Assembly: GCA_034142505.1 (NCBI GenBank)
Contig: JAWZDV010000062.1
Span: 62,001 to 126,000 of the forward strand
Length of the DNA stretch: 64,000 nt
Reading direction: 5' to 3'
DNA from: Hungatella_A sp034142505
GTDB taxonomy: Bacteria; Bacillota; Clostridia; Lachnospirales; Lachnospiraceae
Below are positions 1 to 7,285 of the stretch, piece after piece. The notes under the pieces are model-generated. The model did not search any database and was not told the origin of the DNA. It was given only the letters and a program-made list of their open reading frames with translations. Every line of letters starts with the position of its first letter. The stretch's first letter is position 1. A program made the translations under genes and the position numbers.

Positions 1-565
1 GAATTCTGGGGTCTGCTTTGATGTTGGATCTTTTTTCTCTTTTTTTGATAATCTCAAAATCCAGGGTATTGCCGTCATCATAGCTCTCATCCAGAACCCG
101 GTCCTTGTTCTGCTCCAGAATCGCTCCGATAATCAACTCCAAATTCCCTCTGATATGAAAGATCTTTGCCCTCGAATCCGCTCTGGCCCAGCGGTATATC
201 TCCCAAAAATACCGTTCAATCTCCCCATCCGCCTCTGAGACCGTCGGAAAATTATAGTAATCCTTTAAAAAATCAGCCCCTTCATAACGCACCGATGTGG
301 AAAAGCGGACGCTGATGAATGTAAACGTGCCGTCCACCGTTCTGCTGGACAGTTCACAGCCTTCCGGTATATAGATCACCTTTCCCTTGTCTGCCATAAC
401 GATTTTATCATCGATGCAGAATTCCGAACTGCCATCCACGATAAAACGCAGCATATTATAGGGAATCACCGTCTTCGGGTAAACCCAGGTTTTCGAAAAG
501 GAATATTGATCCACATACAGGAAATTAAACCTCATGGTATTAATGAACGCAGAATTGGAACCCAT
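1..565 (-). CDS. AraC-family transcriptional regulator, N-terminal part (cut by window edge)
   Basis: About 188 residues are open from ATG at 565 to the window edge without a stop. A ribosome site AGGGAG lies nine to ten bases upstream. The visible part begins MGSNSAFINTMRFNFLYVDQ and has the beta-rich layout of an AraC-type cupin sensor domain: an early IPYNMLRFIVDGSSEF segment, then GKVIYIPEGCEL, then a helical region. The C-terminal double helix-turn-helix expected of the family lies outside the window, so DNA binding cannot be checked. It was read directly from the sequence. The gene is divergent from nothing visible and lies downstream of the DUF1576 gene start by over 1 kb in map order. 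The family call rests on fold-like sequence pattern only. Confidence 0.6.
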   Translation of the reverse strand, partial: MGSNSAFINTMRFNFLYVDQYSFSKTWVYPKTVIPYNMLRFIVDGSSEFCIDDKIVMADKGKVIYIPEGCELSSRTVDGTFTFISVRFSTSVRYEGADFLKDYYNFPTVSEADGEIERYFWEIYRWARADSRAKIFHIRGNLELIIGAILEQNKDRVLDESYDDGNTLDFEIIKKREKRSNIKADPRI

Positions 566-630
566 CTCATCACACTCCCTGTTTCCTATTTATTGTGATC
601 TGGTCCTGCAGGGCCGCCGCCCGCACAGGC

Positions 631-1911
631 TTACAGCGACAGCCCGCCTCTTGCCCTTGCCCGGCGGTCGCGGATGGACTGGATGACGGGCACCAGGAAA
701 ATGGCGACGATGCCGCCGGCAAAACCATTGTTGTACAGATTCATGCCGCCGTAGACGATCCCCACATTGAGGGCCACGGAAGAATGAAGAAAGCCGGCCA
801 GGATTCCGGCTAAAAAGCCGAATTCTCCGGCGATGGGGGCTAAGGTGGTGGAGAGAAGCAGGGCCAGTATGGGGGACGGGTCTGTCAGGCTCCAGGACTT
901 GGCCAGGCTTGCCAGGCAGACACCGAACATGACTGGGGCGATATTTCGCAAGTGCTTTCCGGTGGAACTGAAGCCCACGATGGTGAAAATGCCGCCGATG
1001 GTAGGTCCGTTGAGATCACCGCCCACTGCTACTACCAGGATGGTGGCGAAGATTCCGTTAATCCCCATGTTGAGAAGGGTGGGCGCCAGGCCCTCGGATT
1101 TCACATAGTCGGTTCCGCCGATGCCGTTGGTTTTTAAGATCCGTCGGTAGGCGGCCCAGGTTTCCTTCGGATGCGGAAGAATACCGATCATGATCATACC
1201 GGCAAACAGCACGGTAAGTAACATCAGAAATCTTCCATTCTGACCGGAGGACCAGATCAGCCGGGAGCCAATCTCAATGCCAAAGGATTTAAACAGGGAC
1301 ACCACCACCGTGGCGATAATGCCGCCGGCAAACCCTACATTGTAAAGAGAATATCCCTTATGGGCGTAGTGTACGTGGGTACACAGAGGCGGCAGCACGA
1401 AGCCGATGAGTATTCCCATCCACAGGCTGAGGAACAGACCTGCCGCGGGCGGCAGCGTTTCAATCTGCATGGCCTGGGTGATGATGGGCGACAGGCTGGT
1501 GCCGTAAAACCCGATGTAAAGATAGCGGGATACGGAAGTTTTATGATATTTTGCGTACAGAAACACGCCAAACAGGATAGACCAGATGTTTAACACATTT
1601 TTCCCAAAGAGGGAAAAGCCGAACATCAAAAAAGCGGAGGTGATGGTGTGACCATCCATCTCCATATTCAGGGCATATACCATGCCAATACTTGCCAGGG
1701 TCAAAATGCCGGCGTTCACAAAGGCGGCTCCCACACCACCGGTGGCAAAATAATCTGTGATCAGGAAGTCCGGCTCCCGAATGAGAGTCAAAAGACCGGG
1801 GCCGATTTCCCAGGCAGGCTGTAACAGGAAACCGGCCACTATAAAATAAACCGGAACCAGAGCCAGAATCAGGAATTTCTCCCGTCTGGACAGAGGACGA
1901 TGTGCTAACAT
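631..1911 (-). CDS. DUF1576 family integral membrane protein
   Basis: This 426-residue protein is almost wholly hydrophobic, with roughly ten to twelve membrane segments, and matches my memory of the DUF1576 family, whose function is unknown. The two halves are visibly related. The segment around residues 85-140 (GHTIT...GFSLFGKNVLNI...FGVFLA-like) resembles the one around 300-355 (GPTIG...GFSSTGKHLRNI...FGVCLA). LYNVGFAGGIIA in the first half resembles LYNNGFAGGIVA near the C-terminus. That indicates an internal duplication, as in many transporters. AAAGG lies about eleven bases before the ATG. It stands alone between the AraC fragment and the L,D-transpeptidase. A transport role is an inference from topology only. 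Confidence 0.8.
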   Translation of the reverse strand: MLAHRPLSRREKFLILALVPVYFIVAGFLLQPAWEIGPGLLTLIREPDFLITDYFATGGVGAAFVNAGILTLASIGMVYALNMEMDGHTITSAFLMFGFSLFGKNVLNIWSILFGVFLYAKYHKTSVSRYLYIGFYGTSLSPIITQAMQIETLPPAAGLFLSLWMGILIGFVLPPLCTHVHYAHKGYSLYNVGFAGGIIATVVVSLFKSFGIEIGSRLIWSSGQNGRFLMLLTVLFAGMIMIGILPHPKETWAAYRRILKTNGIGGTDYVKSEGLAPTLLNMGINGIFATILVVAVGGDLNGPTIGGIFTIVGFSSTGKHLRNIAPVMFGVCLASLAKSWSLTDPSPILALLLSTTLAPIAGEFGFLAGILAGFLHSSVALNVGIVYGGMNLYNNGFAGGIVAIFLVPVIQSIRDRRARARGGLSL

Positions 1912-2024
1912 GATTTTAATACCTTTCTTGTTTTGTATTTCCAGTTTATTGTACTATATGGTTGGAACGTAATTCAAGGGTTTTTGATTTCCAGCGATGC
2001 TTCCAGTTATTTCCGGGATGCTGG

Positions 2025-2750
2025 TTACTGGCCGGCCGCCGTCCCCTCCCCTGCTTTGCGGATCACAATGCGGGTATTGGCATCCACGGACTGAATCAGC
2101 TGCTTCATATTGTCCTCCGGGATGCGGATGCAGCCGGCGGAGCCGGAATCGTTGCTCTCGGTGTAGCAGTGGAGGAAAATGGCGGAGCCTTTTCCCGGGA
2201 CACAGTCCTCGTTGTAGTTTAGCGCCAGGCCATAATGGTAGCTGACCCCCTGGCTGATCATATGCTCGCCGGAATTCCAGTCTCTGGCGGTCTCTGCCGC
2301 GTTGACCAGTTTGTTGTAGAAAGCGCTGTCCGGGTCATCTATCCAATAATCCTGTTCGCCGATCTGATGATAAGGTAAGATGCTTCCCGGGTTTTCCTTT
2401 GTGCCAAATGCCATCGTGAAACGGTAGGTTCCGTAAGGAGTCTTTCCATCGCCCTCCCGCTTGTCGTCGGTTCCGCCGTTGCGTCCGTAGATTCCCGGCA
2501 CTTCAAAGTCATGGGACCAGGTCCCGTCCGCCTGTTTTTTATAATAGGAGACTGTCACACGGAAACCGCCGTTCTCATCCACAACGATGGCCTGGGTGAT
2601 GTCTTCGGCTGCGGATGAATTGTCCGCCGAATGCGAAACCCCCGGACCTTTTTTGGAATCTTTTAAGGAATCAGCCTGGACGGGAACCGCCGCCGCGATG
2701 ATCAGGGTGCTTGCTGCAAGCAGTATCGCTGTCTTTCTTGGTAATCTCAT
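2025..2750 (-). CDS. Secreted L,D-transpeptidase (YkuD domain)
   Basis: A signal peptide (residues 1-26, basic RLPRK start, hydrophobic core, PVQA cleavage site) precedes a YkuD-type catalytic domain. The active-site signature is clear: His194 in FLHCYTE and Cys207 in GSAGCIRIPED, matching the HXn[ST]XGC pattern of the family, where the cysteine forms the acyl-enzyme. Such enzymes make 3-3 peptidoglycan cross-links or attach proteins to the wall. The domain is preceded by a GDGKTPYGTYRF segment also typical of the family. The ribosome site GGAGG is ten bases upstream. Its substrate is not evident, and no partner gene is adjacent. Confidence 0.88.
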   Translation of the reverse strand: MRLPRKTAILLAASTLIIAAAVPVQADSLKDSKKGPGVSHSADNSSAAEDITQAIVVDENGGFRVTVSYYKKQADGTWSHDFEVPGIYGRNGGTDDKREGDGKTPYGTYRFTMAFGTKENPGSILPYHQIGEQDYWIDDPDSAFYNKLVNAAETARDWNSGEHMISQGVSYHYGLALNYNEDCVPGKGSAIFLHCYTESNDSGSAGCIRIPEDNMKQLIQSVDANTRIVIRKAGEGTAAGQ

Positions 2751-2865
2751 ATGGGTATATCCTCCGTTGTATGCTATGTTTTATTTTTTACTGGTATGGA
2801 AAATCCTGTCACTATTATACTACGGATTATAAAGGAAATGTTCTGTCGGTTTTATTAAGAATTCT

Positions 2866-3003
2866 CAACCGCCCAGACGGCGGGAACATGGGTGCAGAAA
2901 GGTGCGTCAAGCTCGCTTGTAAGCACCTTTCTGCACCCATGTTCCCATTGGATGGACATCCGATGCTTCTTGACCGGCTTTTTCGGTCAAGAAGATACCG
3001 CGT
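2866..3003. repeat. Hairpin-rich intergenic repeat element
   Basis: Three hairpins lie side by side between the L,D-transpeptidase and the FtsX gene. The first has a perfect 24-bp stem (2882-2905 with 2923-2946, 17-nt loop). The second is CATTGGATG/CATCCGATG (2946-2954 with 2957-2965). The third is CTTCTTGACCG/CGGTCAAGAAG (2966-2976 with 2984-2994). Parts recur elsewhere in the window: the left end (CCAGACGGCGGGAA-like) at 7210-7244 and the right end (ATCCGNTGCTTCTTGACC) at 48662-48701. This suggests a dispersed non-coding repeat family, not a simple terminator. ORFs drawn across it look spurious. Confidence 0.65.
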
Positions 3004-3011
3004 CGGACCTC

Positions 3012-4805
3012 TCACCAAGCTGCCCCCTCCCCCAGCGGAGCCATCCGCCGTATCGCCCGCTGAAACGCCCCCAGAACCATCCCATAAACCAAATTCTGCA
3101 GCCCAAAAACACCAATCACCACCGCCACATTCGTCTGAAACGGCATATAATCCCCAATCTGAAGCGCCAAAGATTTCAAAACCACCTTCACCATCAAAAT
3201 CCCCGGCCAAAGCGTAACAACAAAACTCCCCCACAATACCGGCCTATAAATATCGATCAGCATATTCCGGATATCCTTCGGTCCATAACCCAGCAGGCGC
3301 AGAATCTGGATATCCCCCATGCTGTCCTGAAAGTTAAGAAAAAGCGCCAGATATAATAATATACTGCCAATAAAGCAGCCAACCACCTGATTAATCACAG
3401 CACTGCTGCGATTAGATACCGAATCCCGGCGCAATGCATCCAGCTTTTCATCACGGCTCTGAATCACAGGCCCCCCCTTTGCCCTCTGACCATCAAGCGC
3501 CGGCGGACTCATACTCCAGATACCAGAATACGCACCTGGCGGAAGCCCCTGCATCCTTTCCAAAACCGTTTTTTCCATATATATACTCTTAGAAGCAGCA
3601 TTAAAAGCAATCCCCGCGACCTTCATCTCCATTTCCGCTCGTACCCTCCGGTGGTCTTCCCCTGGCTGCTCCGCCGTCTCATCGAAAAACACAACTGTCA
3701 AACAATCTCCCACCTCTACCCCATACAACTCATTCAACGCATTTCCAACCACCACCTCATCTCCCTTCGGAGCCGTCAATTCCTCTTTCTTCATATCCAG
3801 CAATACAAATAAATCGCCATAATCCTCCACCCCAGTCATCGTCTGTTCTATCTCTTGATCCCCAATTTTTATCATCCCCGCAGCCGAAAGATACCGCACC
3901 TCCCCCCGCCTCTTCCCACCATCCGTGACCGGCGATTCCAACGTTGTCTGATAATCATAATTATGCCCCTCCGTCTGCGACTGATAGATCACCCCGCTGC
4001 TCAGAGTCAGCGAATAGGCCAAAACAAACAGAATGGTAAAACACCCGGACGAAACCAGGATCAACAGCACCGGCACCGGTTTCCGAAGAGCCAGCCGGAC
4101 GGAAAGCTTATGCTTATCCGGCACATAACCGGAGGCGCGGTCCGCCAGCCGAAACATCCGGTTCATTTTCCCATCATCTCTTATCCCCATCTTTGACTGC
4201 CCGGCTCCCCCGGCCATCAAAATTCCCGTCTCTTTCCCACGAATCAGCCCATAGGTCCAAAGCCCCACAGCCCCCGCAGCAACCGGAGGTGAAAGCAGGC
4301 CAACCAGTAAACTCCTGACATTCAAGCCCTTTACAAGGCCATCCACCAGATAAGATTCCTCCCCTGCCCTGATCAAGATATCCGAGGCGGCATATCCCCC
4401 GGCCAGCCCAATCACCGCCCCCGCCAGCGCCGTGCAGACAGCAAACAAGGCAAAATACCGCCCCAGCTCCCTATCCGTAACCCCAAGCGCCTTCAAACAC
4501 CCCAATTCCACCTGATTCCCCTGAAAGAACCGGTAAAAATACAGTCCATATGCAAACCCGGTCAGTCCCACAAACGCCAGCAGCACATTTCTCGCCAGAA
4601 TCCCATTTGAAATCAGTCCATTCCGGTACAATACCTGCTGCTCCGTCCACGACGCCAGTTCCCCCAGCGCCCGCAGATTCCCATCCACCGAAAAATGCAC
4701 AAAAAAGTACATCGCCGACGTAAATGCCGACAACGCCAGCAGCAAAAAGATAAACACCCGGTCCTTACACAATTCCCCCGTCAACTGCTTCCTCACATAT
4801 CTCAT
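3012..4805 (-). CDS. FtsX-like ABC transporter permease
   Basis: This 597-residue permease has one membrane segment near residues 18-38, a cluster of three or more around 70-185, another near 245-270, a long extracytoplasmic region, and three C-terminal segments around 475-590. That is the duplicated FtsX layout of MacB/BceB-type exporters. It follows the ATPase gene by three bases in the same direction, so the two should form one complex. The upstream LytTR and DUF3021 genes suggest the four form one operon. It probably handles a lipid, peptide or antimicrobial rather than a nutrient, but no substrate is indicated. The C-terminus ends close to the hairpin repeat. Confidence 0.82.
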   Translation of the reverse strand: MRYVRKQLTGELCKDRVFIFLLLALSAFTSAMYFFVHFSVDGNLRALGELASWTEQQVLYRNGLISNGILARNVLLAFVGLTGFAYGLYFYRFFQGNQVELGCLKALGVTDRELGRYFALFAVCTALAGAVIGLAGGYAASDILIRAGEESYLVDGLVKGLNVRSLLVGLLSPPVAAGAVGLWTYGLIRGKETGILMAGGAGQSKMGIRDDGKMNRMFRLADRASGYVPDKHKLSVRLALRKPVPVLLILVSSGCFTILFVLAYSLTLSSGVIYQSQTEGHNYDYQTTLESPVTDGGKRRGEVRYLSAAGMIKIGDQEIEQTMTGVEDYGDLFVLLDMKKEELTAPKGDEVVVGNALNELYGVEVGDCLTVVFFDETAEQPGEDHRRVRAEMEMKVAGIAFNAASKSIYMEKTVLERMQGLPPGAYSGIWSMSPPALDGQRAKGGPVIQSRDEKLDALRRDSVSNRSSAVINQVVGCFIGSILLYLALFLNFQDSMGDIQILRLLGYGPKDIRNMLIDIYRPVLWGSFVVTLWPGILMVKVVLKSLALQIGDYMPFQTNVAVVIGVFGLQNLVYGMVLGAFQRAIRRMAPLGEGAAW

Positions 4806-4808
4806 ACC

Positions 4809-5507
4809 CTACCCCCACACCATCTCATGAGCTTTCACCGGATGCTCATTCACCCGGTCCTGCCACAGTCTTCCGTCTTTCACCGTGATCACCCGGTCCG
4901 CAGTCTTCGCAATCTGAAGATTGTGTGTCACAAACACCACCGTAATCCCATATCGCTCCTTCAAATCGTGAAGCAGCTTCACCACCTTTTTGCTGTTGGC
5001 CTCGTCCAGCGCCCCGGTCGCCTCGTCACAGAACAGAAGCTGCGGCTTCTTGACCACCGCCCTGGCAATCGCCACCCGCTGTTTCTGTCCGCCGGATAAC
5101 TGGGCCGGAAACTTGTCAAGCACACTCCCCAGCTCCAGCATTTCCACCAGTTCCCGTACGTCCAGCGAATCTGAGCCAGGCGTCTCACCAACAGCGATAT
5201 TTTCCCGCGCCGTCAAGTGGCTCAAAAGCAGATAATTCTGGAAAATGCTGCCGGTGCACTTTCTCCTCCAGCCCGCCAGTTCACCTTCCGTCATCTCCGT
5301 GATGACCCGGCCCCCGCACCGGACACTCCCCGTGGTGGGCCGCAAAAGCCCGGACAGCACATTTAACAGCGTCGTTTTTCCGCTGCCGCTGGGTCCCAGT
5401 AATACAACAAAGGACTTCTCTGCAATATCCAGAGAAATCCCTTTTAAGATCTGTTCGCCCTGTTTAAATGATTTTGTAATTCCTGTTGCCTTTAAAATAA
5501 TGTTCAT
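4809..5507 (-). CDS. ABC transporter ATP-binding protein (LolD/MacB type)
   Basis: All hallmark motifs are present in 232 residues: Walker A GPSGSGKTT (38-46), Q-loop FQNYLLL, signature LSGGQ (137-141), Walker B LLFCDE with Glu162, and the switch histidine in VFVTHN. The short length and the sequence around GALDEANSKKV are typical of ATPases that pair with FtsX-like permeases, and one such gene follows directly. The start overlaps the end of the DUF3021 gene by four bases, which implies translational coupling. It energises the neighbouring permease. Confidence 0.92.
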   Translation of the reverse strand: MNIILKATGITKSFKQGEQILKGISLDIAEKSFVVLLGPSGSGKTTLLNVLSGLLRPTTGSVRCGGRVITEMTEGELAGWRRKCTGSIFQNYLLLSHLTARENIAVGETPGSDSLDVRELVEMLELGSVLDKFPAQLSGGQKQRVAIARAVVKKPQLLFCDEATGALDEANSKKVVKLLHDLKERYGITVVFVTHNLQIAKTADRVITVKDGRLWQDRVNEHPVKAHEMVWG

Positions 5508-5908
5508 GCTTTCCCCTCTGTTTTTCCGCGCAGCTGCAGTTGGTGGTTGATGGCATCCACATCACTTTTGATGCGGAACACATCCACCAGGCAGCCGATG
5601 AAGTAGACGGCAATTCCCATGAGGACAAGTAACCACAGAGGCGTACTCTCATACCAGCCAAACAGATATCCGAACAAGACCAGCACGGCCAGCACATACC
5701 CCGTCTCCACCGCAATTTCCACCAGGAAATAGCTGCTCTCAAACCGTTTCAACAGTTCCAGACCCAGATGGATCAGCAGGTTGGCAAGACCGGTCTGGAA
5801 CACGGTAACGATAAAAATCGCATGTGCCCCATACGCCTCTGCCACCACCGCCAGCAATAAAAGAGACAGTCCCGTGGTGGCCAGCCAGTTTCTGATTATT
5901 CGTTTCAT
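5504..5908 (-). CDS. DUF3021 family membrane protein
   Basis: A small protein of about 134 residues with four predicted membrane segments (near 10-30, 35-55, 70-90 and 95-118), beginning MKRIIRNWLATTG. DUF3021 proteins are commonly encoded next to LytTR regulators. They are thought to be their membrane partners, and that is exactly the neighbour here. The start at 5908 is preferred because AAGGTGA sits just upstream and the start falls five bases after the LytTR stop. A longer reading from 5950 would overlap the upstream gene. It probably restrains or senses for the LytTR protein, by analogy with other LytTR-membrane inhibitor pairs. Confidence 0.8.
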   Translation of the reverse strand: MKRIIRNWLATTGLSLLLLAVVAEAYGAHAIFIVTVFQTGLANLLIHLGLELLKRFESSYFLVEIAVETGYVLAVLVLFGYLFGWYESTPLWLLVLMGIAVYFIGCLVDVFRIKSDVDAINHQLQLRGKTEGKA

Positions 5909-5912
5909 ATCT

Positions 5913-6353
5913 TCACCTTCCCAGCAGTTTTTCTTTGATGGCCGATACATATTTTCTCGTCACTTCCACTCGCTCCCCATTGGACAGCGTCGCTTCCATG
6001 CGGCTGTTTCTCAGAGGCCGGATGCTCTCCAGCACGTTGATATTTAAAATACAGGACTTGCTCACCTGAACGAAGCCGGCATCCCCCAGCTCCTCCAGCA
6101 GCTGATACAAACGCAGGCTGCAGCGGTAAACCCCCGCCTCCCCATACACATAGGTCCGTTTGTCCACGCTCTCCATATAAAAAATATCTCCCGCCTCAAT
6201 CCACAGCTCGGCATCATCCAAACTGCACCGCACCGTCCGGTCCATGGACCGGATATAATGCTCCAGTTTTCTCACGGTCCGGTTCATGGAGGCGTATCTA
6301 ATCAACACCTCTATCTCCTCCCGGCTCAAATCCTGTTCCAGACTTATCTTCAT
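5913..6353 (-). CDS. LytTR DNA-binding domain protein
   Basis: This protein of 146 residues has a helical N-terminus of about 40 residues followed by a LytTR domain. Typical elements are IFYMESVDKRTYVYG, the loop QVSKSCILNINVLESIRPL and the end VTRKYVSAIKEKLLG. There is no receiver domain, so it is not a classical response regulator. Signal input probably comes through the DUF3021 protein encoded immediately downstream. The gene heads a LytTR-DUF3021-ATPase-permease operon and is a good candidate for its autoregulator. LytTR domains bind short direct repeats, but I did not find a convincing pair upstream. Confidence 0.85.
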   Translation of the reverse strand: MKISLEQDLSREEIEVLIRYASMNRTVRKLEHYIRSMDRTVRCSLDDAELWIEAGDIFYMESVDKRTYVYGEAGVYRCSLRLYQLLEELGDAGFVQVSKSCILNINVLESIRPLRNSRMEATLSNGERVEVTRKYVSAIKEKLLGR

Positions 6354-6470
6354 GGTTTGTCATCCCTTCCACTTAGTCTACACAGCCCTCCGCCGGATTG
6401 CAACGGCCGGGATACCAACATGCATGATCCTGATGCCAACGTGCAGCCGTCTGCCAAGAATGTCAAAGAA

Positions 6471-7058
6471 TCAATCCAAATACCGGACATCGTTACCCGC
6501 GCACAGGATTGGATACAGGAAACAGGACTCCTCGTGGTCGTTGATCATGCCGCAGGCCTGGAGGTGGGAATAGACGGTGATGGAGCCTAAGTATTTAAAG
6601 CCCCGTTTTTTTAATTCTTTGCTGATGGCGTCGGATAGATCGTTGCTGGCGATCATGGTTTGCTGGTGGCTTTTGTAGACCATAGTTTTTCCGTCGGTGT
6701 AGGACCATAAAAACTGGTCGAAGGAGCCGTATTCTTTGATGATCTCCATGTAGGCTATGGCATTTGTGATGACGGCTTTGATCTTTCTGGGGGAACGGAT
6801 CATGCCTGGGGTCTCCATGATTTCCTGGATTTTCTGTTCGTCGTAGCGGATGATTTTTTCGTAGTCAAAGTGATCAAAGCATTGGCGGAAAATGTCGCGC
6901 TTGTTTAACATCATCGTCCAATTTAAGCCGCACTGCATCACTTCCATCATCAGAAACTCAAAATGCTTCCGGTCATCGTGGACCGGGATTCCCCATTCCT
7001 CGTCGTGGTACTTCTGGTTGACGCCATTGTCCTGGCACCATTTACATCTGGTTTTCAT
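6471..7058 (-). CDS. tag: DNA-3-methyladenine glycosylase I
   Basis: At 195 residues this matches Tag in length and pattern. It starts with CKWC, then YHDEEWG (His18), continues with QCGLNWTMMLNKR and GMIRSPRKI, and ends with QACGMINDHEESC. Cys5, His18, and the late His and Cys of NDHEESC correspond to the zinc-binding set of Escherichia coli Tag. The enzyme excises 3-methyladenine from alkylated DNA. GGAGG lies six bases before the ATG. It is a single gene, between the LytTR operon and the divergent ABC-class ATPase. Confidence 0.93.
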   Translation of the reverse strand: MKTRCKWCQDNGVNQKYHDEEWGIPVHDDRKHFEFLMMEVMQCGLNWTMMLNKRDIFRQCFDHFDYEKIIRYDEQKIQEIMETPGMIRSPRKIKAVITNAIAYMEIIKEYGSFDQFLWSYTDGKTMVYKSHQQTMIASNDLSDAISKELKKRGFKYLGSITVYSHLQACGMINDHEESCFLYPILCAGNDVRYLD

Positions 7059-7209
7059 GGTTCTCCTCCTTGTGTCTGGTCCAATGCATTGTTATTATTT
7101 TCTACCGCCATCATATCACAGGATGAGGTGGAACGCATCTACATTTGAGCAAAATTAAGGCTTGTCTTGACAGAAAGTATCTGCTAAAGTAATGAATAGA
7201 TATTTTTAT

Positions 7210-7244
7210 GAACCGTTCAGACGGCGGGAAGATACGCTGCCTGG
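7210..7244. repeat. Short copy of the 2866-3003 repeat ends
   Basis: The stretch beginning AACCGTTCAGACGGCGGGAA matches the left end of the 2866-3003 element (AACCGCCCAGACGGCGGGAA). It continues directly into GAAGATACGCTG, resembling that element's right end (GAAGATACCGCG). It looks like an internally deleted copy. It lies in the untranslated leader of the ABC-class ATPase gene. The match is short, so the relation is tentative. Confidence 0.4.
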
Positions 7245-7285
7245 ACTGTTACTATTTTAACGAAGACGAAAACAGGAGTGACGAT

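Noticed and set aside
2711..3356. Several overlapping reading frames around the hairpin repeat, rich in Pro and Ser
   Set aside because: They cross perfect inverted repeats and the reverse strand of the FtsX gene, with no ribosome site. They are shadows.
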